A stretch of 64,000 nt of DNA from Morganella morganii_D (GTDB lineage: Bacteria; Pseudomonadota; Gammaproteobacteria; Enterobacterales; Enterobacteriaceae). Position numbers and translations under genes: made by a program. Shown piece after piece: positions 27,791 through 36,120 of the stretch. Each line of letters opens with the position of its first letter. Position 1 is the stretch's first letter. The DNA lies in NCBI GenBank assembly GCA_044772875.1, contig CP173058.1:1550001-1614000 (forward strand). Direction: 5' to 3'. The notes beneath the pieces were generated by a model, which had not been told where the DNA came from, made no database searches, and worked only from the letters and a program-made list of their open reading frames with translations.

Positions 27791-28218
27791 ACTACTACAA
27801 AGATAAATCAGGCACTGTATATGCCTACGACGATGAACAAATGGCTGTGATTGACAGAATAAACACACCTGATTTTGATAAAGAAAAAGAGCAGATTCCG
27901 GCGGTTTTCTTTGAAATTAACGAGAGAATTAAAGGTATGCACAAAATGACAGCGAAAGAAGTTGATGCGCATATCAATCCGCCGGTAACCAAGGAGCAAT
28001 TGATCGCAGAGGCAGAAGCAAAAAAACAATATCTGATTGCTGATGCTAACCAAAAAACCCAGCTCTGGCAGACTCAGCTTTTACTGGGAATCATCACGGA
28101 AGAAGATAAGGCCAGCCTCAAAGAATGGATGCTGTACGTGCAGGAGGTGCAGGCGGTAGATCCATCCCCCGGGGCTGCTGTGGTATGGCCTACACCACCG
28201 GCTTCACCGGCCAGTTAA
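27787..28218 (+). CDS. tfa: Tail fibre assembly chaperone A
   Basis: 143-residue Tfa-family protein. The N-terminus MNYYKDKSGTVYAYDDEQ and the helical C-terminal half (KEQLIAEAEAKKQYLIADAN, then LYVQEVQAVDPS and VVWPTPP) are typical. Such chaperones help fold their own fibre tip. Coupled to module A by ATGA. Its 3' end overlaps the convergent tfa of module B by 29 bp. Confidence 0.88.
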   Translation: MNYYKDKSGTVYAYDDEQMAVIDRINTPDFDKEKEQIPAVFFEINERIKGMHKMTAKEVDAHINPPVTKEQLIAEAEAKKQYLIADANQKTQLWQTQLLLGIITEEDKASLKEWMLYVQEVQAVDPSPGAAVVWPTPPASPAS

Positions 28219-28615
28219 TATCCGGGGCGGTGGATACGTCCACTGCCTCCAGTTCATCCAGATAATCCAGCCAGGCATTTAACAGTTCAAGTTCGTCGGG
28301 CTTGATGCGACCAAGACCATGCTTTATCCGTAGCATCGCTGTTTCGGATTCCACTTCTGATATCAAAAATGCTTTTTTGACTTCCGCCTGACGTACCAGT
28401 TCCTCATGGGTCGGCGGAGTGATACTCACCCAGGCAGGTCGACCCTTGATACTACCAAGCTCTTTACCTTCCGGAGCCGGTTGCATCCAGTATTTATCGC
28501 GTTCTGCGTCTGTCAGTTTAACGATATCGTCCGGCCACGTTCCGGCAGCAATATAGCCGTCTTTCATATCCAGAGGGTAAAACGCCAGCGTTGTGGCTGA
28601 GAAACACATTTTCAT
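28190..28615 (-). CDS. tfa: Tail fibre assembly chaperone B
   Basis: 141-residue Tfa-family protein with a different N-terminal half (MKMCFSATTLAFYPLDMKDG) and a related C-terminal half (LVRQAEVKKAFLISEVESE, WLDYLDELEAVDVST, WPVKPV). Coupled to fibre module B by ATGA at 28612-28615. Confidence 0.87.
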   Translation of the reverse strand: MKMCFSATTLAFYPLDMKDGYIAAGTWPDDIVKLTDAERDKYWMQPAPEGKELGSIKGRPAWVSITPPTHEELVRQAEVKKAFLISEVESETAMLRIKHGLGRIKPDELELLNAWLDYLDELEAVDVSTAPDINWPVKPVV

Positions 28616-29307
28616 AAATAAAATCCTATCGCAAGCCAGTTGGTGGCGTAATTACCGGGAGGGTTTACTTTGTCTGAAGAATTACTTAGTACACAAACTT
28701 GTGTGGCATTAAATCCGACATTTGTTACTTCATTGGCAGTCCATGCTGACGTTGTATACCTGCCACCCTGTGCTGACTCTCCAATAAACTGTGGCGGTCT
28801 TGTGAAAGCTATCGGGAATTTAATGTAGATATCTGTCGGTGACTGCCCGGATACACCCCACTGCATAAGCAGCCCACCCGGAAATTTCTGATACCCATTT
28901 GTTTCAGATAAATTGCTAAAATCAGCAGGAAGCCCCCGTACCAAATCGGCGTCAAGCCCTGACCCGGTACCGTCAACCTGAAGCAGTTTTGTCAGTATTG
29001 CCTGCGCCGTTACCTGTTCTTCAAGAGCAAAACTTCCTGCTTTGTTTTGCAAATAGACGTATTTTGCGACGCCGCCGGTATTAAAAGCGAGAGCAAACTG
29101 CCCTTTATTTTCATCATAAGCCAGCCAAAAAACATCCTCTGCCCCTTCAGGCTTAAATGTCACTGCCGGGAAGATATTATCTGTCTTATCTCTCTTCAGG
29201 TTCAGCAATTCCGATAAACCAAGGTTTTCAGGAATGCAGCCATAGCCGGATAAATCCGTAATAATCCCGTCATTACAGTAAACATGAGGGAAAACAATGG
29301 CTGTCAT
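28612..29307 (-). CDS. Tail fibre variable module B (no N-terminal domain)
   Basis: 231 residues; mirror counterpart of module A. It shares the start-proximal ~36 residues (MTAIVFPHVYCNDGIITDLS...) and then diverges into a collar-like C-terminus (FPGGLLMQWGVSGQSPTDIY, FTRPPQFIGE, GFNATQVCVLS...NWLAIGFYL) typical of phage fibre tips. Like module A it lacks the constant baseplate-attachment region. Confidence 0.78.
   Translation of the reverse strand: MTAIVFPHVYCNDGIITDLSGYGCIPENLGLSELLNLKRDKTDNIFPAVTFKPEGAEDVFWLAYDENKGQFALAFNTGGVAKYVYLQNKAGSFALEEQVTAQAILTKLLQVDGTGSGLDADLVRGLPADFSNLSETNGYQKFPGGLLMQWGVSGQSPTDIYIKFPIAFTRPPQFIGESAQGGRYTTSAWTANEVTNVGFNATQVCVLSNSSDKVNPPGNYATNWLAIGFYL
29209..29234. 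other. Invertase crossover site, right (dix-like)
   Basis: 26-bp imperfect palindrome with AAACC/GGTTT arms and central AA; inverted partner of 27231-27256. Confidence 0.88.
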
Positions 29308-29838
29308 CGGCTATATCCGCGTATCAACAACTGACCAAAACAGCGATTTACAGCGAAACGCGCTCATCAGCATAAATTGCGACCAGATTTTTGAGGACAA
29401 AATGAGCGGTAAAACTGCCATCAGACCGGGACTGAAACGGGCATTAAAGGCCATTCAGCCGGGCGATACACTGGCAGTGTGGAAGCTGGACAGGCTCGGG
29501 CGCAGTGTCAAAAACCTGATAGCGCTGATATCTGATCTGCATGAACGCGGCGCACACTTCCGGTCACTGACGGACAGTATCGACACCAGCACCGCGATGG
29601 GGCGATTTTTCTTTCACGTCATGTCAGCACTGGCAGAAATGGAACGCGAGCTGATAGTGGAGCGTACGCTGGCAGGATTAGCCGCAGCGAGAGCACAGGG
29701 CAGAATCGGCGGAAGACCGACGGCACTGACACATAATGACCGGGAGCAAATCGGTCGCCTGCTGGATAAAGGGTATTCCCGGCAGCAGCTGGCAATTATT
29801 TATGGTGTAGGGGCATCGACGATGTATCGATATTTTCC
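29209..29838. repeat. 630-bp inverted repeat, right arm
   Basis: Mirror of 26627-27256; carries the crossover site and the second invertase gene. Confidence 0.9.
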
Positions 29839-29857
29839 GATTGGAAGGCGTAGATAG
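29297..29857 (+). CDS. Serine DNA invertase, right copy
   Basis: 186-residue Hin/Gin/Pin-type recombinase with the same catalytic Ser (MAVIGYIRVS) and HTH as the left copy. The C-terminus ends YFPIGRRR instead of YFPATT, so the repeat ends inside the last codons. Two near-identical, apparently intact invertase genes facing outward from one segment is not the usual single-invertase layout. Confidence 0.95.
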   Translation: MAVIGYIRVSTTDQNSDLQRNALISINCDQIFEDKMSGKTAIRPGLKRALKAIQPGDTLAVWKLDRLGRSVKNLIALISDLHERGAHFRSLTDSIDTSTAMGRFFFHVMSALAEMERELIVERTLAGLAAARAQGRIGGRPTALTHNDREQIGRLLDKGYSRQQLAIIYGVGASTMYRYFPIGRRR

Positions 29858-29863
29858 AATTAA

Positions 29864-30421
29864 TTAACATTGGATAGCGAGGAATATTGAATCAATTTTG
29901 CACTGTGCAAAATGCGCTGATTTCACCATTCCCCGCTGTGCAGAATTTCGCGCCTGATAGTGCAGAATTTCGCGCCGCGCTACACCGGACTCGATAACCA
30001 CCAGCTCAAACTCAAACACCCGGCCGCTTTCTGCGTTTTCAGATACCCGCAGGCCGCTTTCAGTCACGCTGACCGTCATTTCCCCGAGTGTCGGGTGAAC
30101 CAGTGTTCCGGCTTCGTCAGTCTCACAGGCCGCCACCAGATTGTCGCGCTGGGTGATAACATCCGGCGCGTCATAAACGAGACTGTCCTGAATCAGGAAT
30201 CCCTTTATGGTGATCCGCCGGTTGCTGCGCCCCATATCCTCTATCCAGGACTGATCACGGTACGCATATTCATGAATAGCCTGGCGGCGGCCGAAAACAC
30301 TTTCACCGCTGATCACACCGAACGGCACACCACGGAATGAAGCCTGCTGCAGGTGTTCAGACCAACTCCAGTCCGGCTCAATGCCGAGTACATCAGATAT
30401 GGCGTCTTTGATAATTGGCAT
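29864..30421 (-). pseudogene. DNA circularisation protein, N-terminal fragment (Mu gpN-like)
   Basis: 185 codons from ATG 30421 (GGAG 5 nt upstream). The first ~150 residues (VLGIEPDWSWSEHLQQASFRGVPF...GRRQAIHEYAYRDQ...RITIKGFLIQD) belong to the DNA-circulation N-terminal family found in Mu and SfV-type tails. Full proteins are about 400 or more residues. Here homology ends near VIESGVARREI, and the tail is encoded by a tandem 17-bp duplication and unrelated sequence. A deletion has removed the rest, the baseplate genes and the fibre N-terminus. Confidence 0.78.
29938..29976. repeat. 17-bp tandem duplication at a deletion junction
   Basis: GTGCAGAATTTCGCGCC occurs twice with 5 bp between (29938-29954, 29960-29976), inside the truncated circularisation gene. 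Confidence 0.9.
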
Positions 30422-30437
30422 GTGGGCTCCAGCAGAA

Positions 30438-30463
30438 AAAGCCGCAATTGAGCGGCATGATTA
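30438..30463 (-). terminator. Minus-strand terminator upstream of the circularisation gene
   Basis: GCCGC, TCAATT loop, GCGGC then five T on the minus strand. Confidence 0.6.
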
Positions 30464-30541
30464 ACATTGGCGGATGTTATTTATTGATGATTAGCACAGA
30501 TTTATTAAAGTAGTTGGTACACTTGAAAAGGATACACCTCT

Positions 30542-31009
30542 ATGAACCTGTTAAAAGCAATATCCACTTTGGCATTACTTGCTCCCGTTGCCGCATTCGC
30601 GGCTTCCCCGATAATTTGTGAAAGCGAAACACCCAATAGTTCTGGGGCATCAATATGGCCGTCACTATATATGCAGGACTCAAACACTCTTTGTTTCGAT
30701 GTTAAAGGTTGGCCCGAATTTTCAGGTACAAATTGCGTCAAAAATGGAAAAACAGCTAAATGGACCGGCCTTGTCATCGTATGGGAAGGTGGTGAATCAT
30801 TTGGCAGGGATTCAACAAATTTCCGAGTGGTAAATCCTGTCGTCACCGATGAGCAAATACAATATCGCATTGAATGGTCTCGCGGCGATGAATGGAGGAC
30901 CATGCAGAACGTATCAATCAATCGACTAACTGGCGGTGCTGTTAGCTATTATATTGGTGAGCATGGTGGCGAAAGCTATCAGTGCCGCACAACCCAAAGA
31001 GCCATTTAA
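30542..31009 (+). CDS. Secreted prophage cargo protein, unrecognised
   Basis: 155 residues with a clear Sec signal peptide (MNLLKAISTLALLAPVAAFAA, cut about residue 20-21). The predicted periplasmic protein has four cysteines and many aromatic residues. AAGGA lies 9-10 nt before ATG 30542. It sits alone on the plus strand among minus-strand tail genes, with its own terminator: the typical pattern of a phage moron gene expressed in the lysogen. I do not recognise the family; superinfection exclusion or a host-fitness role are only possibilities. Confidence 0.75.
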   Translation: MNLLKAISTLALLAPVAAFAASPIICESETPNSSGASIWPSLYMQDSNTLCFDVKGWPEFSGTNCVKNGKTAKWTGLVIVWEGGESFGRDSTNFRVVNPVVTDEQIQYRIEWSRGDEWRTMQNVSINRLTGGAVSYYIGEHGGESYQCRTTQRAI

Positions 31010-31017
31010 ATAACGAA

Positions 31018-31046
31018 CAATAAAAGCCCCTAGTTGGGGCTTTTGG
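31018..31046. terminator. Bidirectional terminator of two convergent cargo genes
   Basis: AAAAGCCCC/GGGGCTTTT stem, TAGT-type loop, with A and T tails on both sides. Confidence 0.85.
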
Positions 31047-31052
31047 TCGCTT

Positions 31053-31496
31053 CTATTTTTTATGCTTCTCTCTGTATTCATCTTCTATTTCACGCATCAT
31101 TTTATGCCACTCATAAGATAAAAAATCAAACTTTCCATTTCTGTATATAATTACTGATTTTCTCCCATCTTCTAAATCAATAACAACTTCATCATCAGAA
31201 ATTATTTTAAATCCAATAATTTTTATTTCTTTATTTTTATCAATATCATTGACACCATGAAAAGTCTCTTTTTTGTAGCATAAAGTTCCACTATCGTCAT
31301 AGAATGAACTCACATTGTTTGTACATTTAACATCACTACGACCGAACATTAAATATGAAAAAAAACCAATGAGCAGTGTAGAGAAAACTAATACATATGC
31401 TCTTGCGACAACTCTGTACCATGTTTTTTTTGAGAGAAAAGAAATAACCAACGATAAAACAAATAGTACGGATAATATGATAAATATAGTATTCAT
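31053..31496 (-). CDS. Small membrane protein, unrecognised (prophage cargo)
   Basis: 147 residues from ATG 31496, where the hydrophobic segment begins (MNTIFIILSVLFVLSLVISF). In-frame starts also exist at 31532 (ATG) and 31553 (GTG), and none has a strong ribosome site. Two membrane helices (about residues 1-20 and 27-48) are followed by a charged soluble domain ending EIEDEYREKHKK. Markedly AT-rich compared with its neighbours, which suggests separate acquisition. Function unknown. Confidence 0.65.
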   Translation of the reverse strand: MNTIFIILSVLFVLSLVISFLSKKTWYRVVARAYVLVFSTLLIGFFSYLMFGRSDVKCTNNVSSFYDDSGTLCYKKETFHGVNDIDKNKEIKIIGFKIISDDEVVIDLEDGRKSVIIYRNGKFDFLSYEWHKMMREIEDEYREKHKK

Positions 31497-31589
31497 TTTT
31501 ATGTCCACAAAAATAAAACCAAATGAAGTCATTATATCCAGTTGCTGACTCACACAACTAAGACCATTAGGATAGTGCCATTTTATATA

Positions 31590-33180
31590 CTACGGCATAT
31601 TCATTGCAGTTGTAACCCTGCCTTTCGGCTTTACATTAACCGTACTTTTTGTCCCGTTTTCTGAGTTAACCAAGACTATTTCCAGTGTGCCACCAGCTTT
31701 GCTTTCCTCCAGCACTCGCGCTAGTTGTTCAGCAAAACCTGTCAGCACCTCAGCAGGATCCTTCTCTGTGTTGATGATAGGGGCTGCTTGTGATTCATCC
31801 TGATTATACCGCATGGCCCATTGCGCACGCTGCTCGCGGACACTTTCTCGGTTTCGCAGGCCAATCCAGCGATCGTCATTGATTGAATCATCTATCCCAC
31901 TCCATACATCCTGATAACTGAATGGCTGCGCGCCATTTTCGACACGGATCATTGCATTCATCAGCTTTGCCAGCACGTCTGGGTTATGCATATCCAGGCT
32001 TTCATATGGGTCATATCCAGTTTGTTTAGATACGCTCTTAATATATTCAGCAGTATTATTCTCACTGGCCGGGGCATATTTTTCGATATAGTCAGCTATT
32101 CGATTTTTTCCTTTTTCTGCATCAAGCATTAACTGCCTTGACATGGCTGCTAAGCCGTCCCGATCTGAAGCAAAAACCGCCATTGTGTCATCACCGTTAC
32201 CCTGCAACCCTATTTTATTATTGGCATCACGTAAGTTTCCCGGATTCTTATTACGCAGTCCCCGGCTGTTGGGATTGTATTTTGTGTCCTGATGCCAATC
32301 CTCTGGTGTATTAGCTTGTCGCTGTTTTTCTGCTTCTTTTTCCTGTGTTTTTTTGGCGGACTCCCGCTCCTTCGCCCACTCTTCATAATTTTTTCGGATA
32401 TCATCCGTCATGATGCCGAAATCTACCATCGACTGATCCCACATCCCCAACTTACCGTAAAGCTCCGGCGTGTTATATGTGGTTCGCAGAATGTCAGAAT
32501 CATTACCATGCAGAAAACCCATTGTTTGCATAAGTGCCACGTTATCAGGCCCGTATGTCAATATTTGCTCTACACCATTCAAACCATCAATTACTGAACC
32601 ATCTGAAAGTAACGCCCCTGCGACCGCATCACCGGTTTTAGTTTTTGCTCCCTCGTATGCCGCTGAAATGTTTTTAAGGACCTCATCCATTTTACTGAGC
32701 TGTTCAACAACAGCATCGTCACGGGTATGTCCCATTCGGTCTGATTTATCCAGCCGCTCCTGGAGCTTTCCTTCGCGTATCAAAGCAAGCACCTCAGGAG
32801 ATAACCCGAGTTTACTTTGCAGTTCAGAATTGCGGCTTTCCGGGATGTTCTGGATGGCTTTTTCCAGGCTGAGTAATGTTTTTGTCAGATCGACACTTCC
32901 ATCTTCACGCTGAATAATACTGGCACCAATACTACGGATAGTCGCCAGTAATTCGTTGTTATTCCCTCTGACCGCGTCATTCAAAGAACCGTACAGGCTT
33001 TCAAATGATTGGCGGGCATCATCTTCTGTAGATCCTTTTTGAATAAGCGTACCCGTAAGACGCGTGCCTTCCTCAACGTTCATCCCCATATTTTTGGCGC
33101 TGGTTGAGACTTCAGTCGCTTTCTTGGCTTGTTCCGGTACTTGGCTGATCATTTGATACCCGGCGTTCCGGGCTGCCGTC
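31590..33180 (-). pseudogene. Tail tape-measure protein, C-terminal fragment
   Basis: An open frame without its own start; an in-frame ATG exists at 33263, but those codons read a neighbouring gene out of frame. From about 33180 onward the protein is tape-measure-like: long helical stretches, then GLRNKNPGNLRDANNKIGLQ and DRDGLAAMSRQLMLDAEKG, a segment seen in phage tail-associated muramidase regions. The N-terminal part is missing. The junction fuses it directly to the upstream connector gene, so sheath, tube and tail-chaperone genes are deleted. Confidence 0.75.
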
Positions 33181-33678
33181 AGGCATCTGAACACTGATAT
33201 CGATGCCGGTAAGCGGATCCGCGTCAACCGGGTAAAACTCCTCCGGCCCCTGGTAATATTCAATGTCCAGATCCATCAGCAGTTGCGCCATATGACCTTC
33301 GCCGGCAGCACTGATGGTTATCTGAGAGCGGATATTCAGGAACTGCTGAATTTGCCGGGTCAGCACATAACTGTTAATTACCGCCCGTTCAATCTGTTCA
33401 CGCAAGGCTTCCAGGGCCAGCTCTGCTTTTATGGCGCCGTTCTGGTCTTCCTCATCAAACTCTTCCAGGCGGCCGGTGACGCGGACCGTGGTCACAGTGT
33501 TGAACTGCGGAACGTTACGACCGAGTGAGTGTTTTTCATCAAACGGGGTTTGCACGATAATGCAGGGGTATTCCGCATTGGTGGTCGGCCAGTCCTGCGG
33601 GGAATACACGCGGTCTTCCGCGCTGGTTTTCCCCTTCAGGGCGGCAACAACCAGTTCACGAACTCTGGCTGCATTCAT
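33112..33678 (-). pseudogene. Phage head-tail connector/tail terminator-like gene, 3' truncated
   Basis: 188 codons from ATG 33678 in a run with the head genes. It resembles connector-region proteins of lambda/SfV-type phages (YPCIIVQTPFDEKHSLG, LMDLDIEYYQGPEEFYPVD). Native sequence appears to end near VQMPDGSPE. The last ~18 residues (RRVSNDQPSTGTSQESD) are the tape-measure DNA read in another frame. The deletion junction is thus at about 33172-33180. Confidence 0.65.
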
Positions 33679-34016
33679 TATTTCACCTTATTCAGGATCA
33701 GGTGTGTCCCGCCGTGGCTGTCCGGCTGCACATCGGATACCACAAACAGGGTGCTGACGCTGTAGACAAACACCCGATCCCCTTTCACCGGCGGCACAGT
33801 GAAAATCACATCACGCACACCGAGGATCGGACGGGTGGTATTGATACCGCTTTCGCCGTCCATGCTTTCATAGTTCTGGAAATAGGCCCGGTCAAAAATG
33901 CCGTCAATATCGTAAAATTCGGCACCTTTGGCACTTTTCACCGGCTCCCAGCGTACTTTTTCCGCAAAGACATTGTGCAGCGGGTTCAGCAGGTGCTTAT
34001 CCCAGTCAACGCCCAT
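33678..34016 (-). CDS. Phage head-tail joining protein-like
   Basis: 112-residue small beta-rich protein (GVDWDKHLLNPLHNVFAEKV...VVSDVQPDSHGGTHLILNKVK) in the connector position after the capsid genes. It resembles gpFII-type head-tail joining proteins in size and place. It overlaps its upstream neighbour by 11 bp and its downstream neighbour by 1 bp. Confidence 0.6.
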   Translation of the reverse strand: MGVDWDKHLLNPLHNVFAEKVRWEPVKSAKGAEFYDIDGIFDRAYFQNYESMDGESGINTTRPILGVRDVIFTVPPVKGDRVFVYSVSTLFVVSDVQPDSHGGTHLILNKVK

Positions 34017-34422
34017 TGATGGTTACAGTGCCGGGCCGGTTGGCTTTCGCCAAAATTTTCCGCACTGCCTCCAGCGACATGACCGCACCGAGATTCATCA
34101 GACGGCAGGCATCGGCATCATCCAGCGTGATTTGCTGGTTTTCCCGGTACAACTCACCGTCATGCTGCACACTGCGGCCTTTGACCACCACATACACACC
34201 ATCTGAGTCCTGTTCCGGTTCTGAGCCAGAACCACGATCATCACCGGCATTCCCGCCACCGGAATCAGCCGCGGTATTCTGTTCTGATGCGGTTTTATCA
34301 CCCTGTTTATCACCGGTATCGTTCTGTGTTGATTCCGGATTAACCTGACCGGGCACCATCAGTTCGGGCGGCAGACCGCCCGGTTCCTGTGGTTTCTCCG
34401 GCGTATTTTTTTTATTCGCCAT
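34006..34422 (-). CDS. Phage capsid-region protein, hypothetical
   Basis: 138 residues. The N-terminal half is a low-complexity Gly/Asp/Gln/Pro linker. The C-terminal ~60 residues (VYVVVKGRSVQHDGELYREN...DADACRLMNLGAV) form a small compact domain found in similar position in other prophages. Probably a head-completion or decoration function; not proven by sequence. Confidence 0.6.
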   Translation of the reverse strand: MANKKNTPEKPQEPGGLPPELMVPGQVNPESTQNDTGDKQGDKTASEQNTAADSGGGNAGDDRGSGSEPEQDSDGVYVVVKGRSVQHDGELYRENQQITLDDADACRLMNLGAVMSLEAVRKILAKANRPGTVTINGR

Positions 34423-34434
34423 CTGATCCCCCTG

Positions 34435-35481
34435 TTAAACCACAACGGCGCACAGTGATGCGTTAACCCGACTCGGAATGACCAGCGGCGCAGACTGCAC
34501 CATAGTGAAACGCTGCGCCGGATCGTGTTGCAGCCAGGATTTCGGTGCATACGCCATCGGGCCGTAATTGAATGCCGGGTCGATAATGGCACCAAATGCA
34601 CGGGTCCCCATCAGGTCAGCGCCTGACATAATCACTGAGCCGTCAGCAATCATCGGTTTTTCTTTGCCGTCCAGCGGATCAATAAACCAGTCGTTGTACA
34701 CCCACAGGTCATAGTTGCCCCAGTGTCCTTTATACACTGCGCCTTTCTGAACCTGAGTGCCCGGGTTAATCTGGTTACCAAACGGAGAAAGCGCGGGGAA
34801 TACAATGGCGCTGTCTTTAATTGATGTGTCCAGACGGAAAGCCTTCCACGATTTGGTGGTGAACACGATATCGGTCGCCACCGCCCCGGATTCTTTCAGC
34901 ATACGCTGCGCCCAGTCTTCGATGTCGTCACTTGGCTGGGTATTGGTTTTACCGGCATCAACTTTCACCGGCCACTTATCCGCACCACTCAGGGCAATAG
35001 TCAGATCAGCAGAGCGTCCGAAGTCCACCACCTTCGTTTCATAACCTTCACCATTCACTGTCACCGTGCCGGTCTGAAGAGCGCTGGAAGCCATCCATTC
35101 CAGGCGACGATTGATCATGTCAATCTGGTCAGCAAGCTCGAACTGCAGGTTCAGCATTTCACGTTCAGCGGCAGAATACTGACCGCCGATGCGCTCACCG
35201 ATCTGACGGCGGATGGGTTTGCGCAGATCCGGTGCACGTTTGTCTTTGATGTACGCCGGTTTAAAGCTGTTGGTCTGGAACTTACGGGATTCCACCAGCT
35301 TACCTTCCACCAGCGGCGAAACGAACGGAGCCAGACGGCGCAGGCCGACATCCACATCAATGGAAACTTCTTCAGTATCGGATTCCGTGATATTCGGGAA
35401 AAACTTATCCAGCAGCCAGTTCTGACTGGTCATCAGATTCGGAACAACCTGGATTAATACATTGGTATCGAAAATATTCAT
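34435..35481 (-). CDS. Major capsid protein, lambda gpE family
   Basis: 348 residues (lambda gpE 341) from ATG 35481, opening MNIFDTNVLIQVVPNL. Longer in-frame readings only translate the end of the scaffold gene. SFKPAYIKDKRAPDLRKPIRR, EWMASSALQTGTVTVNGEGY and MSGADLMGTRAFGAI are typical of this capsid family. It appears intact. Confidence 0.9.
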   Translation of the reverse strand: MNIFDTNVLIQVVPNLMTSQNWLLDKFFPNITESDTEEVSIDVDVGLRRLAPFVSPLVEGKLVESRKFQTNSFKPAYIKDKRAPDLRKPIRRQIGERIGGQYSAAEREMLNLQFELADQIDMINRRLEWMASSALQTGTVTVNGEGYETKVVDFGRSADLTIALSGADKWPVKVDAGKTNTQPSDDIEDWAQRMLKESGAVATDIVFTTKSWKAFRLDTSIKDSAIVFPALSPFGNQINPGTQVQKGAVYKGHWGNYDLWVYNDWFIDPLDGKEKPMIADGSVIMSGADLMGTRAFGAIIDPAFNYGPMAYAPKSWLQHDPAQRFTMVQSAPLVIPSRVNASLCAVVV

Positions 35482-35527
35482 GCTTTTTCTCGTATAAAAG
35501 ACGTCACGACGCCTGCCGTGACCGGCA

Positions 35528-36118
35528 TCAGGACGTCTGATGAACCAGCGCGTCGGTGGTACCCGCTGCCGGTGCCTGAGCATCCGGACTGATGCGTACC
35601 TGCTGCTCTGCCCGCATGCGGCTGTCGAGCGATGCGCGCTGTGTTGCGGGCTGTACCGCACCCATTGCTTTCAGGGTGCTGATCGCTTCGGATGAAGACA
35701 TTCGGGTATTGAAGGCCAGATGTGCAGCCATATCCGGACGACCGGCGGCAGCCTTGCTGCCAAAGATGCGGGCACAGCGTTTGCGTTCAGCGCGGCGGCC
35801 TTTTTTTACATCTTTATTTTCATCATCGTCTTCGGCGTCTTCGTCATCACCTTCCGCGTCTTCATCATCTTCGGCGTCAGGATCATCGTCGTCGCCTCCG
35901 GCTTTTTTGGCTTTCTTAGCCTTGCGGCCTTGTTTTTCGTCGTCCTGATCTTCTGCGCCTTCACGATCTTCATCGTCTTCCGCATCTTCGTCACGCTCGT
36001 CCTCTTCCGCTTTGCGGCCTTTGGCTTTGCGCACTTTTTTATCTTCATCCTCTTCCGAGGCTCTGGCTTTTTTACCCAGGCCGATCAGATGTGCAAAGGT
36101 AAACTTATTGTCTGCCAT
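35528..36118 (-). CDS. Capsid scaffold-like protein with highly charged repeats
   Basis: 196 residues between the head protease and capsid genes, the usual place for a scaffold. Residues about 20-105 are almost only Asp, Glu, Lys, Arg and Ala. The C-terminal part (FGSKAAAGRPDMAAHLAFNTRMSSSEAISTLKAM) is a compact helical domain seen in phage protease/scaffold proteins. Assignment rests on position and composition. Confidence 0.6.
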   Translation of the reverse strand: MADNKFTFAHLIGLGKKARASEEDEDKKVRKAKGRKAEEDERDEDAEDDEDREGAEDQDDEKQGRKAKKAKKAGGDDDDPDAEDDEDAEGDDEDAEDDDENKDVKKGRRAERKRCARIFGSKAAAGRPDMAAHLAFNTRMSSSEAISTLKAMGAVQPATQRASLDSRMRAEQQVRISPDAQAPAAGTTDALVHQTS

Positions 36119-36120
36119 AG

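Larger units (their letters stand above)
27244..29222. mobile_element. Invertible tail-fibre segment
   Basis: About 1.98 kb between the two crossover centres, holding two convergent fibre/chaperone pairs. In a normal phage, inversion would swap which C-terminus follows the constant fibre domain. Here both flanks are invertase genes. Confidence 0.85.

Noticed and set aside
32292..32913. Two plus-strand frames (101 and 147 codons) inside the tape-measure remnant
   Set aside because: Antisense shadows of a helical, Glu/Lys-rich gene; no start signals.
31590..33263. A single 557-residue protein starting at 33263
   Set aside because: The first ~30 residues are the connector gene read out of frame; this is a deletion fusion, not a native start.
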